Shown: positions 7,954 to 16,429, counted from the stretch's first letter. The stretch: 64,000 nt of DNA from Arthrobacter sp. B3I9 (GCF_030816935.1 NZ_JAUSYO010000001.1:2108001-2172000), one strand, 5' to 3'. A program made the numbers and translations. The notes: a model not told the origin generated them from the letters alone.

Positions 7954-9036
7954 CTACGATTCCCGCGCTAACTGTGCGGGAACTGTGCCGGGACCATGGC
8001 GGGTATATGAGTGCACATGTCCGGGGGTGAACAGGAACCGCTGCTGCACGGAGTAGCTGACCGTGAGCAGGGCCGCTTCCACCAGCAGCTTGGCCGGAAG
8101 GGCCGCCACCGCGACCCGGTCCAGCGCCGACATCAGGGCGAGGTTTGCGCCTAGGAGGACGACGACGAGGGCGAAGTACCGCGTGCCGGTACGGCCGGCC
8201 TTGTGCTCGCCGCCGTGGCGGAACACCAGGTGCCGGTTGATCAGGAAGTTCACCCCCGAACTGATGCCCCGGGCACCGACGACGGCGAACAGGACCGAGC
8301 CGGTGACCGCGATGAGGATGAGGAACGCGGCGGTGTCGACAACGAAGGCGGCCAGGGAAGACGCCAGGAACTTCAGCAGGGGAGCGTAGATCCGCACCGA
8401 GTCAGCGAAGGGGCGGAAGTGCGAACCGGAGTTGGAGTCAAGGTAGACGGTGGCGATGCCGACCGTCCGGATCAGGTAGCCGGCCTGTCCGGCCTCGAGC
8501 AGGATGTTGAGTTCGTACTCGTAGCGCTCGCCGGGGACACCCCGGAGCCAGGGCAGCATTCCCGCCGGGTATCCCCGGAGCCCGGTCTGGGTGTCGGGAA
8601 TGTCTTCTCCGGTGGCCAGCCGGAACAGCCACCGGGTGGCGGTGTTGCCGATTCTGCTTCTGGCCGGGACCTGGCCGCTGAAGCTGCGGGCGCCCAGGAC
8701 CATCACGTCCGACGCGACGGGCAGGCGGTCGGCGACCCGGAGAATATCTTCGACGCGGTGCTGGCCGTCGCTGTCCGCGCAGACAACGTCCCGGCCGGGG
8801 AAGTGGTCCGCGATGAAGCCGAAGCCCGCCTTCAGCGCGTGGCCCTTGCCCCGGTTTGCCGCATAGCTGATGACGGTGCACCCGAGCCGGGCCGCGCCGT
8901 CGAACACGGGCCCGTAAGCCGGTCCGCTGCCGTCGTCGACCACTACGAGCGTAAGCTGCGGAGCCGCGTTGAGGATGGACCGGATCAGGCGCAGCAGCTG
9001 GTCGTCCGGCTCATAGGCCGGTATCAGGATGATCAT
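7954..9036 (-). CDS. Fusion of GT2 glycosyltransferase and GtrA-like membrane domain
   Basis: A 360-residue fusion. Residues 1-215 are a GT-A fold family 2 glycosyltransferase: VVVDDGSG (nucleotide-binding DDG), NRGKGHALKAGF, the ADSDGQH metal site and the QTGLRGYP acceptor segment, as in dolichyl-/undecaprenyl-phosphate sugar synthases. From about 228 onward there are four helices of a GtrA/DPMS domain, with GISSGVNFLINRHLVF as the conserved loop. Such proteins charge a polyprenyl phosphate with sugar and move it across the membrane. The start is 9 bases after the upstream gene's stop, so it is in an operon with the phosphodiester glycosidase gene. The sugar is not predictable. Confidence 0.85.
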   Translation of the reverse strand: MIILIPAYEPDDQLLRLIRSILNAAPQLTLVVVDDGSGPAYGPVFDGAARLGCTVISYAANRGKGHALKAGFGFIADHFPGRDVVCADSDGQHRVEDILRVADRLPVASDVMVLGARSFSGQVPARSRIGNTATRWLFRLATGEDIPDTQTGLRGYPAGMLPWLRGVPGERYEYELNILLEAGQAGYLIRTVGIATVYLDSNSGSHFRPFADSVRIYAPLLKFLASSLAAFVVDTAAFLILIAVTGSVLFAVVGARGISSGVNFLINRHLVFRHGGEHKAGRTGTRYFALVVVLLGANLALMSALDRVAVAALPAKLLVEAALLTVSYSVQQRFLFTPGHVHSYTRHGPGTVPAQLARES

Positions 9037-9045
9037 GGCTTCGGC

Positions 9046-10020
9046 TCAGTTCCCGATGTACAGGATGTCGGAAGTGCCGCGTTCCTTGCCCTGGCCCAGC
9101 GGGTTGTTGACGAGCTGGCCGTTGAAATACATCGTGGAGGAACCGCCCCCGTCCAGGTTGTACGCCGTGGTGGCGCCGAGGCGCTGCATGATGTCCGCGA
9201 GGCCGGTCATGGTGACGCCGGCGCTGTAGCCCGGGCTCCGTCCGTCCACCACGACGAAGACCAGGTGGTTGGTGCCGACAACTCCCACGGCCGTCCGCGG
9301 CTGCGCGCCCTGGATCGAGTGGTTCCCGACGTTGGTGTCCACTTCAACGTCCTCGATGCCGTCCACCACCTGGCCGTTCTCAAGGACGGCGGGACCGAAG
9401 GACAGGGTGTTCCAGACCCCGTCCGCCACGAGCTGCGCGGCTGTGGTGCCGGTTTCGTCGTAGACCTTCACCGTCCCGTCCCGGTAGAAGGCCAGGCCCT
9501 GGCGGGCGCCCTCATCGCGGTAGACGACGCCGTTGCGGATGACGATGCCGGAGTCCCGGAAGCCGTAGTAGTCGCCGTTGATGGCGAACACGGCGTCGTG
9601 GTCAGCAGCCGTGGCCGACGTGGTCTCCGTGACGTTCTCGCCGAAGCTGTTGTTGGCGAAGGCGGATTGCAGGACAGTGGCGTCGGTGAGGACGACGTCG
9701 GCCACGTAGTAGGTGACGGTGCTGTTGCCGCTGCCGGTGACGACGGTGGAGATGTTGATGCTGGAGTCGGCGGAGGTGTAGGAGGTGGCCGTGGTCTCGG
9801 CCGCGGTGCCGGCGGAGTCCGCCGTGCCGGCGACGCCGGACGTTACGCCCTGGCTTGCCTCGTAGGCCGCGACGTCGGAAATCTCGACGTGTTCGAAGAC
9901 GAAGCGGTCCAGCGCCCAGGCCGTGGCGCCTCCCGCGGAGAGGGTCAGGGCCAGGGCCCCGGCCAGCACGGCGCGCCGCACTCGGCCGCCCAACCGGAGT
10001 GTGTTCGTGTCAGGAGTCAT
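9046..10020 (-). CDS. Secreted phosphodiester glycosidase (NAGPA/DUF2233 domain)
   Basis: A 324-residue exported protein, first gene of the envelope cluster. An N-terminal signal/anchor helix (about residues 15-38) follows basic RRV. A low-complexity Ala/Thr/Ser linker (55-90) leads to the NAGPA domain, with AINGDYYGFRDSG, FGPAVLENG, the TAVGVV and FVVVDGRSPGYSAG strands, and the signature NLDGGGSSTM near residue 295. In other proteins this domain removes a sugar from a sugar-1-phosphodiester. In this cluster it would act outside the cell on a phosphodiester-linked glycan made by the GT2/VTC partners (inference). Start ATG 10020 has no strong Shine-Dalgarno. Confidence 0.85.
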   Translation of the reverse strand: MTPDTNTLRLGGRVRRAVLAGALALTLSAGGATAWALDRFVFEHVEISDVAAYEASQGVTSGVAGTADSAGTAAETTATSYTSADSSINISTVVTGSGNSTVTYYVADVVLTDATVLQSAFANNSFGENVTETTSATAADHDAVFAINGDYYGFRDSGIVIRNGVVYRDEGARQGLAFYRDGTVKVYDETGTTAAQLVADGVWNTLSFGPAVLENGQVVDGIEDVEVDTNVGNHSIQGAQPRTAVGVVGTNHLVFVVVDGRSPGYSAGVTMTGLADIMQRLGATTAYNLDGGGSSTMYFNGQLVNNPLGQGKERGTSDILYIGN

Positions 10021-10145
10021 GCACTATTTCTAGGCACCGGACTTATACCGGCCGTGAGCCTTAGTTGAGCGGGAGCTGTGAAAGCTGCGACCGGCACAGA
10101 AGGGTAGGGTGTTGGGAAATCACCAGCCACGCGAAAGGGCGGACG

Positions 10146-10949
10146 TTGACTGCTGTACTACCGGAACTTGCCGAGGGCGACTTTTACTACGAGGTGCTGG
10201 GCGACGGGCGGTTCCGCTCCACCATCCACGCCCAGGGTGCCTGGAACGAGCATGAGCAGCACATGGCCCCCGCCTCCGGCATCATGGCGGACTGCCTGGA
10301 CCGCCATGAGCCCCGCGACGACATGCGCATGGCGCGCCTCAGCTATGAGATCCTCGGCCTGATCCCGGGCGGCGAGTTCGAGGTCACCACCACGACGCTC
10401 CGCCCCGGGCGGACCATCGAGCTGGTGCAGGCCGAGCTGGTGGCCGGCGGGCGCGTGGCCATCCGAGCGACGGCCTGGCGGATGATGATGTCCGATACCT
10501 CCGCCATCGCGGCCTTCGAGGATCCCCGGATCCCGGCGCCCGAAGCCTGCGAGCCCTACGACGCGGCAAAGGTCTGGCCCGGCGGCTACATCAAATCGCT
10601 GCAGATGCGGATTGCGGAGGGCCACCGCGCCGGCTCGGGGACGGTCTGGCTGCAGACCGGGCACCCGCTTACCAACAAGGAGGACAGCAGCGACCTGGCC
10701 CGGCTGATCGGGCTGGTGGACACGGCCAACGGGATCGCCGCGCGCGTCCCGCCGGGGAAGGGCAGCTACGCCTTTCCCAACCTGGACCTGCAGATCCACA
10801 TGTACCGCCGGCCGGAAGGGGAGTGGCTGGGGCTGGACAATGAGGTCTCCTTTGGAACGGACGGGATCGGCCTGACCTCGACGGTGCTGCACGACCTTCA
10901 GGGGCCGTTCGGCCGGGCGGAACAGATCCTGACCCTGCGGGCGTCCTAG
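10146..10949 (+). CDS. Thioesterase-family protein, double hot-dog
   Basis: A 267-residue protein with the layout of an acyl-CoA thioesterase of the double hot-dog type found in actinobacteria: an N-terminal strand set (GDFYYEVLGDGRF), the long central helix GIMADCLDRH, the strand RLSYEILGLIPGGEFEVTT, and a second hot-dog half with LIGLVDTANGIA as its helix and LDLQIHMYRRPEGEWLGLDN as its strands. It would hydrolyse acyl-CoA esters in the cytoplasm; the substrate is unknown. The start is TTG 10146, preceded by a weak GGGCGG; the frame is open upstream without similarity. It ends directly against the next gene, which is in the opposite orientation. Confidence 0.75.
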   Translation: MTAVLPELAEGDFYYEVLGDGRFRSTIHAQGAWNEHEQHMAPASGIMADCLDRHEPRDDMRMARLSYEILGLIPGGEFEVTTTTLRPGRTIELVQAELVAGGRVAIRATAWRMMMSDTSAIAAFEDPRIPAPEACEPYDAAKVWPGGYIKSLQMRIAEGHRAGSGTVWLQTGHPLTNKEDSSDLARLIGLVDTANGIAARVPPGKGSYAFPNLDLQIHMYRRPEGEWLGLDNEVSFGTDGIGLTSTVLHDLQGPFGRAEQILTLRAS

Positions 10950-11333
10950 CTAGTGGAAGACGAGCCAGCCGACCGCCGTGGCCAGGCCGGTCAGCGCGGC
11001 GCCCCAGAGGATGTCCACCACCACGATGCTGAGAGGCCACTTTTTGAGCGTCGCGGCGTTGGTGAGGTCATAGGTCGCGTAGGCGAACGTTCCCAGGGCG
11101 GCGCCGTAACCCAGGGCCGTGAGCCAGCTGCCGCCGTCGAGCGCCGGCCGGAGCGCGAAGAAGACGATTCCGGCGATGTACAGGACGTAGAAGACGACGG
11201 CGTACCCTAGATGGGGTTTGTCCGCCAGGAGGTGCCCCAGATTGCGCCGGTAGAACTTGCTCGTCGACTTGAGCCAGACGGAGTCGAGAACGGCAAACGC
11301 GGCGGCAACGACGAGGAACTGCAGGATGACCAT
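10950..11333 (-). CDS. DUF2177 family membrane protein
   Basis: A 127-residue membrane protein with four predicted helices. It shows the DUF2177 pattern: LDSVWLKSTSKFY after the first helix, PHLGYAVVFYVLYIAGIVFF, a GYGAALGTFAYATYDLTN helix and a last helix after the WPLSIVVVDILWG loop. The function is unknown. The start is ATG 11333: the frame extends upstream but conservation begins here, and a TATGCT hexamer sits 5 bases before this ATG, which may be the -10 of a leaderless message. It diverges from the lipoate ligase gene, whose start is only 17 bases away. Confidence 0.82.
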   Translation of the reverse strand: MVILQFLVVAAAFAVLDSVWLKSTSKFYRRNLGHLLADKPHLGYAVVFYVLYIAGIVFFALRPALDGGSWLTALGYGAALGTFAYATYDLTNAATLKKWPLSIVVVDILWGAALTGLATAVGWLVFH

Positions 11334-11349
11334 AAGGGAGCATAACAAC

Positions 11350-12096
11350 ATGCCGGAAGCCATGGGCGGAGAACGGACGCTGACCATTGTCCGGCAGGAG
11401 GAGTCGCTGGGCGCGGCGGCTGACCTGGACTTCGCAATCGGGCTGCTGCAGCAGGTCAAGGCCGGCCGGTTGGGACCCACGCTCCGGCTCTACCGCCCGG
11501 TGCCGACGGTAGCATTCGGGCAGCGGGACAAGCATCTCCCCGGCTTCGACGACGCCGCCCGCGCCTGCCGCAACCTGGGCTTTGAGCCGTTGGTCCGTAA
11601 GGCCGGCGGCCGGGCCGCTGCCTACCATCAGGGGACCCTGGTGGTCGACCATCTGGAACCGGAGCGGGACGCGATCGCCGGTGCCAAGGGCCGCTTTTCG
11701 TTCTTCGGCGAACTGCTGGCCCAGGCGCTCCGCAGCGCGGGCGTGGACGCCGCCGTCGGCGAGATCCCCGGCGAGTACTGCCCCGGCGAATTCAGCGTGC
11801 ACGGCCGGAATACGGAGCTGCCGTCCCACCAGGTGAAGCTGGTCGGCACAGCCCAGCGGGTGGTCGCGGGAGGCTGGCTGTTCAGCTCGGTGATCGTGGT
11901 GGAGAACTCGGCCCCCATCCGGGCCGTCCTGGAGGCCAGCTACGCCGCCCTGGGCCTGGAGTGGGACCCGGCGACGGCGGGCGCCGTCAACGACCTCGTC
12001 CCGCACGTGGGGGTCGACGCCGTCGAGGCGGCTGTCCTCGATACCTATGCCCGCTATGCGCAACTGGACCACGCGCAGTTCAGCACCCTGCGCTAA
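11350..12096 (+). CDS. Lipoate-protein ligase A family protein
   Basis: A 248-residue protein of the biotin/lipoate ligase fold. Visible features: LRLYRPVPTVAFGQRDK (residues 40-56), the R-K-A-G-G-R-A-A-A-Y-H segment corresponding to the RRxSGGGAVYHD lipoate-binding loop, FSVHGRNTELPSHQVKLVGTAQRV with the lysine that contacts the adenylate, and a short C-terminal domain. It would attach lipoyl or octanoyl groups to carrier domains. The loop is not the canonical RxSGGG, so substrate and activity may differ from LplA. The start is ATG 11350; the palindrome at 12105-12173 follows the stop. Confidence 0.75.
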   Translation: MPEAMGGERTLTIVRQEESLGAAADLDFAIGLLQQVKAGRLGPTLRLYRPVPTVAFGQRDKHLPGFDDAARACRNLGFEPLVRKAGGRAAAYHQGTLVVDHLEPERDAIAGAKGRFSFFGELLAQALRSAGVDAAVGEIPGEYCPGEFSVHGRNTELPSHQVKLVGTAQRVVAGGWLFSSVIVVENSAPIRAVLEASYAALGLEWDPATAGAVNDLVPHVGVDAVEAAVLDTYARYAQLDHAQFSTLR

Positions 12097-12104
12097 CGCT
12101 GCCA

Positions 12105-12173
12105 CCCCGATCGATTGCTCCGTAACTGCCGTTGTGAAGGTTCATAACGGCAGTTTCGGAGCAATCGATGGGG
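12105..12173. repeat. Near-perfect palindrome, copy 1 of a dispersed family
   Basis: Bases 12110-12138 pair with 12141-12169 over 29 positions with one mismatch and one G-T pair, around a GG loop; CCCC (12105-12108) and GGGG (12170-12173) extend the stem past a bulge. It sits between convergent stops. The outer 15 bases (ATCGATTGCTCCGTA) are identical to those of a second copy at 24884. Probable bidirectional terminator; also a REP-like repeat. Confidence 0.8.
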
Positions 12174-12185
12174 TTTAGGGTGCGC

Positions 12186-12827
12186 TCAGTGGCCCCGGGC
12201 GATCCAGTCCTCGAGCTGCGGCGCTTCGGCGCCGACCGTCGTCGGATCGCCATGGCCGGTCAGCACCACGGTGTCCGCGGGGAGCGTAAGCAGCTTACCC
12301 CGGATGGATTCGATGATGGTGGGGAAGTCACTGAAGGAGCGGCCGGTTGCGCCCGGGCCGCCCTGGAAGAGCGTGTCGCCGGAAAAGACCGTCCCTTCGC
12401 TTTGCAGGTAGAAGCAGGTGGACCCAGGCGAATGGCCCGGCGTGTGCAGCGCCACCAGGCGGGCACCCGCGACCTCGAAGGTGTCCCCGTCCGCGATGGC
12501 GTGCTCCGGTTCGGTGCCCGGAAACACGCGCTCCCACAGCATCCAGTCCTCGCGGTTCAGGTATACCGGAGCTCCGAGCCGGCCGCGGACCTCGCCGACG
12601 GCGCCGATATGGTCATCGTGGCCGTGGGTCAGCAGGACGGCCTTGACCCTGCGCCGGGCGACGGCGGCCTCGACGGCCGCCGGATCGTGTGCAGGGTCGA
12701 TGATCAGGCATTCCTCGTCGTTGCCGACGATCCAGACGTTGTTATCGACATCCCAGGTGCCGCCGTCGAGCGAAAACGTGCCCGAGGTGACCAGCCGGTC
12801 GATCCGCACGCCGTTTCCGCCGCTCAC
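12186..12827 (-). CDS. MBL-fold metallo-hydrolase linked to mycothiol formaldehyde metabolism
   Basis: A 213-residue metallo-beta-lactamase-fold hydrolase. The zinc motif is THGHDDH (residues 67-73), followed by [10 protein letters not shown] with the third histidine, a VFSGDTLF aspartate and the C-terminal VVLTGHGDP histidine, as in glyoxalase II-like thioester hydrolases. Its ATG overlaps the stop of the upstream S-(hydroxymethyl)mycothiol dehydrogenase gene by 4 bases. That coupling suggests it hydrolyses the product thioester, S-formylmycothiol, or a related mycothiol thioester. The family assignment is secure; the substrate is inferred from the gene pair. Confidence 0.85.
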   Translation of the reverse strand: MSGGNGVRIDRLVTSGTFSLDGGTWDVDNNVWIVGNDEECLIIDPAHDPAAVEAAVARRRVKAVLLTHGHDDHIGAVGEVRGRLGAPVYLNREDWMLWERVFPGTEPEHAIADGDTFEVAGARLVALHTPGHSPGSTCFYLQSEGTVFSGDTLFQGGPGATGRSFSDFPTIIESIRGKLLTLPADTVVLTGHGDPTTVGAEAPQLEDWIARGH

Positions 12828-13909
12828 AGTTCGACCACCGAGCGCAGCACGGAACCGGCGTGCATCTTGTCGAAGGCTTCCTCGATCTGGTCGATCGTGA
12901 TCCGTTCGGTCACGAAGGCATCGAGATCCAGCTTGCCCTGCCGGTAGAGGCTGATGAGCATCGGGAAGTCGCGCGAGGGCAGGCAGTCGCCGTACCAGGA
13001 GGACTTCAGTGAGCCGCCGCGGCCGAAGACGTCCAGCAGCGGCAGCTCCAGCGCCATCTCCGGGCTCGGTACCCCGACCAGCACCACGGTGCCGGCAAGA
13101 TCGCGGGCGTAGAAGGCCTGCTTGTACGTCTCGGGGCGTCCGACGGCGTCAATGACCACGTCGGCGCCGAAGCCGCCGGTGAGCTCGCGGATGGCCTCCA
13201 CCGGGTCCGCCGTAGAGGAATCGATGGTGTGGGTGGCGCCCATGTCCTTGGCCCGTTCGAGCTTCTTGGCGTCGATGTCCACGGCAATCACGGTGGTGGC
13301 ACCGGCAAGCGCGGCACCGGCGACGGCCGCGGTGCCCACCCCGCCGCAGCCGATGACGGCGACAGAATCGCCGCGCTGGACGTTGCCCGTGTTGATGGCG
13401 GCGCCGATGCCCGCCATGACGCCGCAGCCGAGCAGCCCGACGGCGGCGGGGTCGGCGTCGGGGTCTACTTTGGTGCACTGGCCGGCGGCAACAAGGGTTT
13501 TTTCGGCGAAGGCGCCGATGCCGAGCGCGGCCGTGAGCTCGGTGCCGTCCTCCAGCGTCATCTTCTGGGTGGCGTTGTGCGTGTTGAAGCAATACTGCGG
13601 CTTGCCGCGGCGGCAGGCCCGGCATTCGCCGCAGACGGCCCGCCAGTTCAGGACCACCCGGTCGCCGGGGGCCACCTCGGTGACGTCCGGTCCGACGGCG
13701 CTGACCACGCCTGTGGCCTCATGGCCCAGCAGGAACGGGAAGTCATCGTTGATGGCACCGAGCTTGTAGTGCAAATCGGTGTGGCAGACGCCGCTGGTGA
13801 GGATATCCACCAGCGCCTCTCCGGGGCCGGGATCCGGAACCAGGATGGTCTCCACCGACACGGGTGCTCCCTTGGAGCGGGCTACTACGCCTTTAACCTT
13901 GTGGACCAT
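12824..13909 (-). CDS. S-(hydroxymethyl)mycothiol dehydrogenase
   Basis: A 361-residue zinc-dependent medium-chain alcohol dehydrogenase. Catalytic zinc ligands are Cys42 (GVCHTDLH) and His63-Glu64 (GHE); the structural zinc uses Cys93, Cys96, Cys99 and Cys107. The Rossmann fold carries GCGGVGTA. The sequence closely follows the mycothiol-dependent formaldehyde dehydrogenase type (MscR/AdhE2), which oxidises S-hydroxymethyl-mycothiol with NAD and can act on S-nitrosomycothiol. The start at ATG 13909 has AAGGAAG upstream. It is coupled to the MBL hydrolase; the mycoredoxin gene upstream completes a thiol module. Confidence 0.88.
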   Translation of the reverse strand: MVHKVKGVVARSKGAPVSVETILVPDPGPGEALVDILTSGVCHTDLHYKLGAINDDFPFLLGHEATGVVSAVGPDVTEVAPGDRVVLNWRAVCGECRACRRGKPQYCFNTHNATQKMTLEDGTELTAALGIGAFAEKTLVAAGQCTKVDPDADPAAVGLLGCGVMAGIGAAINTGNVQRGDSVAVIGCGGVGTAAVAGAALAGATTVIAVDIDAKKLERAKDMGATHTIDSSTADPVEAIRELTGGFGADVVIDAVGRPETYKQAFYARDLAGTVVLVGVPSPEMALELPLLDVFGRGGSLKSSWYGDCLPSRDFPMLISLYRQGKLDLDAFVTERITIDQIEEAFDKMHAGSVLRSVVEL

Positions 13910-13958
13910 GAAAATCTTCCTTTCTTGCGCCCGTGTTCATGTGAGCGCGGGACGCGCT

Positions 13959-13986
13959 AAGGCGCGGTCCCGCAGGACCGCGCCTT
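13959..13986 (-). terminator. Hairpin after the mycoredoxin gene
   Basis: A perfect 12-bp stem (AAGGCGCGGTCC at 13959-13970 with GGACCGCGCCTT at 13975-13986) around a 4-base loop. It lies between the mycoredoxin stop and the dehydrogenase start, both on the minus strand. There is no U-tract, so it may be only a partial terminator. Confidence 0.55.
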
Positions 13987-14016
13987 GGTGGTTGACATCG
14001 GAAATGGGCGTGGGGC

Positions 14017-14274
14017 CTAGGCGGCGAGCCGGCTCTTGACCTCTGCTGCGGAAGGGTTAGTGGCCGCGGTGCCGTCCGGGAACAGCACGGTGGGAACGGT
14101 GCGGTTGCCGCCGTTGAGCTGCTCGACGAGGTCGGCAGTGCCTTCGACTTCTTCGATGTTGATCTCGGTGTAACCGATGCCCTGGGCGTCCAGCTGCTTC
14201 TTCAGGCGGTTGCAGTACCCGCACCAGGTGGTTGAAAACATGGTGATGGTTCCGGATTCGGGGGTGAAGTCCAC
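14017..14274 (-). CDS. Mycoredoxin-like glutaredoxin-fold protein
   Basis: An 85-residue glutaredoxin-fold protein. The redox motif is Cys18-Gly-Tyr-Cys21 in TTWCGYCNRLK, followed by the VPTVLFPDGT cis-proline strand and a C-terminal helix. Mycoredoxin-1 of actinobacteria reduces mixed disulfides between proteins and mycothiol. The motif and the neighbouring mycothiol dehydrogenase support that role. The start is GTG 14274, with GAGGAGA 5 bases upstream. A perfect hairpin separates it from the dehydrogenase gene. Confidence 0.85.
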   Translation of the reverse strand: MDFTPESGTITMFSTTWCGYCNRLKKQLDAQGIGYTEINIEEVEGTADLVEQLNGGNRTVPTVLFPDGTAATNPSAAEVKSRLAA

Positions 14275-14434
14275 GAAGTTCTCCTCAAGGGCTGGTTGAC
14301 GGTGCCCGCTAGCGGTGCACTCTAACTGTGCTGGCCAGCGGCGGCCTGTCGCTGCAAAAGTCTTACGTTATCCAACAACCGTAACCCGAAGCCGGCTATT
14401 CCCGCACGGCCGGCAGCGGTGGCATGCTGGTGCC

Positions 14435-15181
14435 ATGTGTGGACGCTATGTGATGGCCCGTGCCGTCGGAGACCTGTTGGCCGAGTTCGACGCCGGACTC
14501 GAGGAGGAGATCGCCATCCCGCCATCGTGGAACGTGGCCCCGACGGCGGACGTGCCGGTGCTCCTGGAGCGGCTGGTGGACGGTGAGCCGGTCCGCCAGC
14601 TGCACATCGCGCGCTGGGGCCTGGTCCCGTCGTGGGCGAAGGACCCGGGCATCGGCTCGAAGATGATCAACGCCCGGAGCGAAAGCGTTCTGGAGAAGCC
14701 GGCCTTCCGCAAGGCCACGCGCTCGCGGCGCTGCGCCGTCCCGGCCGACGGCTACTACGAATGGAAGGGCGAAGGCCGCAACAAGCAGCCCTATTACGTG
14801 CACCCCAAGGATGGTCGGCCCATTGTCTTTGCCGGGCTTTATGAATGGTGGAAGGATCCGTCCAAGTCCGAGGACGATCCGGAGCGCTGGTTGCTCTCAA
14901 CCTCGATCATGACGACCGACTCGCCCCCCGAAGGCTATGCCGGAGGCGTGCTGGCCGAGTTGACCGCGCTGCACGACCGGGTTCCGCTGCCCATGGACCG
15001 CGAAACCATGCAGAACTGGCTGGACCCGCAGGCCGACGACGCCGCCGCCCTCGTGGGGCTGGTGCGGGCGGGGGCGCATGATGTCGCGGAGGGCTGGACG
15101 ATCGACGCCGTCGGCACCGCCGTCGGGAACGTCAGGAACGACTCCCCGGAGCTCATCCAGCCGGTAGGAAGCCTGTTCTAG
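14435..15181 (+). CDS. SRAP-domain protein (YedK/HMCES family)
   Basis: A 248-residue SOS-response-associated peptidase (SRAP) protein. These form a covalent thiazolidine crosslink with abasic sites in single-stranded DNA through the N-terminal Cys2. The start must be ATG 14435, giving MCGRY, because Cys2 has to be the mature N-terminus. Other hallmarks: SWNVAPTADVPVL, RWGLVPSWAKD, INARSESVLEKPAF with the catalytic Asn, PADGYYEWK with the Glu, and the active-site His in LHDRVPLPM. It is monocistronic; no LexA-like box is apparent just upstream. Confidence 0.92.
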   Translation: MCGRYVMARAVGDLLAEFDAGLEEEIAIPPSWNVAPTADVPVLLERLVDGEPVRQLHIARWGLVPSWAKDPGIGSKMINARSESVLEKPAFRKATRSRRCAVPADGYYEWKGEGRNKQPYYVHPKDGRPIVFAGLYEWWKDPSKSEDDPERWLLSTSIMTTDSPPEGYAGGVLAELTALHDRVPLPMDRETMQNWLDPQADDAAALVGLVRAGAHDVAEGWTIDAVGTAVGNVRNDSPELIQPVGSLF

Positions 15182-15193
15182 CCCAAGGGAGAG

Positions 15194-15616
15194 TCAGAGC
15201 GTCACCCGGCCGTCGCCGTCGACCTTCCAGGTGGGGTTGAAGGCAACCTCCCACCGGTAGCCGTCCGGGTCGGCGAAGTACCCGGTGTAGCCGCCCCAAG
15301 GCTGCGTTTTGGCCTCAGTGACGATCGCGGCCCCTGCCCTCGCGGCGTCCGCCATCACCTGGTCGACTCCCGCGGCACTGCCGAGGTTGTGGCTCAGCGT
15401 GATGCAGGGAATCCCGGCCGGGGGATCGGTGGCCGCCTCGGACTGCATCTGCCCCGCATCCCACAGCGAAAGGAGCAGGCCGTGGTTGGCCTGGATGAAG
15501 AGGACTTCGCCCGGCACTTCCCGGTGCACGGCCCAGCCGAGGCCCTCAACGTAAAAGCGGCGGGAGGCGTCAACACTGCGGACACCCAGCGAAATTAAGT
15601 CGACTCGTGGCTGCAT
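15194..15616 (-). CDS. VOC-family (glyoxalase/bleomycin-resistance fold) protein
   Basis: A 140-residue vicinal oxygen chelate protein with two beta-alpha-beta-beta-beta units. Recognisable are the starting strand DLISLGVRSVDASRRFYVEGLGW, the LFIQANHGLLLSLW strand, and GGYTGYFADPDGYRWEVAFNP near the end with the metal-binding Glu. It could be a metal-dependent isomerase, lyase or dioxygenase, or a binding protein; the substrate cannot be told. It converges on the SRAP gene and diverges from the chorismate mutase gene, sharing a short promoter region. Confidence 0.85.
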   Translation of the reverse strand: MQPRVDLISLGVRSVDASRRFYVEGLGWAVHREVPGEVLFIQANHGLLLSLWDAGQMQSEAATDPPAGIPCITLSHNLGSAAGVDQVMADAARAGAAIVTEAKTQPWGGYTGYFADPDGYRWEVAFNPTWKVDGDGRVTL

Positions 15617-15636
15617 ATTTGGATACTGTCATGCAT

Positions 15637-15957
15637 ATGTCCACAAATCACGCAGACGACAAAACCGCCCGGGCTGACCGGGAGCAGCTCGCTGCCGTTC
15701 GGGTTGCCGTCGATGAGGTCGACGAGCAGATTGTGGCCCTGATTGGACGCCGGGAACGGCTGATCCGGATCGCCGGCACGCTCAAGGCGGACAGCGCCGA
15801 GGTGCGGGCTCCGGGGCGGGTGGAGCGGGTCATCGAACACGTCAAGGCGACTGCCGAACACAAGGACATCGACGTTGACCTGGTCGAAAAGACGTACCGG
15901 GCCATGATCGATGCCTTCATCACGCTGGAACTGGAAGTCTACAAAGCCAGCTCCTAG
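15637..15957 (+). CDS. Chorismate mutase, AroQ type
   Basis: A 106-residue all-helical AroQ-type chorismate mutase (chorismate to prephenate). It shows AVRVAVDEVDEQIVALIGRRERLI in helix 1, with the active-site Arg, a lysine at LKAD, the VRAPGRVERVIEHV segment with its Arg, and the C-terminal FITLELEVY helix carrying the Glu. There is no exported N-terminus, so it is cytoplasmic. In-frame starts are at 15607 (GTG), 15631 and 15637 (both ATG). No Shine-Dalgarno is seen, but GATACT lies just upstream, so a leaderless message starting at 15631 or 15637 is plausible. It is far from the aro cluster at the window's end. Confidence 0.85.
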   Translation: MSTNHADDKTARADREQLAAVRVAVDEVDEQIVALIGRRERLIRIAGTLKADSAEVRAPGRVERVIEHVKATAEHKDIDVDLVEKTYRAMIDAFITLELEVYKASS

Positions 15958-15967
15958 CGGGTCAGGC

Positions 15968-16354
15968 TCAGAGGGCCTCTTCCACCGGAACGTTGGCCTG
16001 GTACTCCCGGCCGTCACAGTCGCTGAAGGCGGTCATGAGGTGCCCCTTGGGGAGGCCCAGCACCGTCTCTATGGGGAAGTTCCCGGTGATGGAGTTGCCT
16101 GAATGCTCCACACCTTTGAGGTCGAAATTCTCTTCCGTGCCGTCGTGGTTGAAGTAGTAGAAGGAAACGGCCTCGCCGTTCATGAACTCAATCCCCAGCC
16201 TGCGCTGGTGCGAAAAGTCCGGTTCGGCGGCTAGAAGGCCTACCACGTAGGCGCCCTGGCCCGGGATATTGCCCTCTATATCGAACTTCGCCACCAAGGC
16301 GGTGTCCTTGGCGGCGATGCTGACGTGCTTCAGGAGTGCGTTATGGGAGCTCAT
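15968..16354 (-). CDS. Hypothetical protein, conserved-looking
   Basis: A 128-residue acidic protein with alternating hydrophobic and polar residues suggesting a beta-rich fold (for example VAKFDIEGNIPGQGAYVVGL and IEFMNGEAVSFYYFNHDG). No signal peptide or transmembrane helix is seen, and I recognise no domain. The start ATG 16354 and the whole length look like a real gene: composition is balanced, and the frame fills the gap between the chorismate mutase gene, on which it converges, and the SOS-like promoter of the next operon, from which it diverges. Confidence 0.65.
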   Translation of the reverse strand: MSSHNALLKHVSIAAKDTALVAKFDIEGNIPGQGAYVVGLLAAEPDFSHQRRLGIEFMNGEAVSFYYFNHDGTEENFDLKGVEHSGNSITGNFPIETVLGLPKGHLMTAFSDCDGREYQANVPVEEAL

Positions 16355-16429
16355 GGCTCAATCCTGCTCCCAGCGCAGTCGTCCGTCCACCCCGAATCTA
16401 GGTTTTGCCCCGGCCCCGGCGTAGACTGG

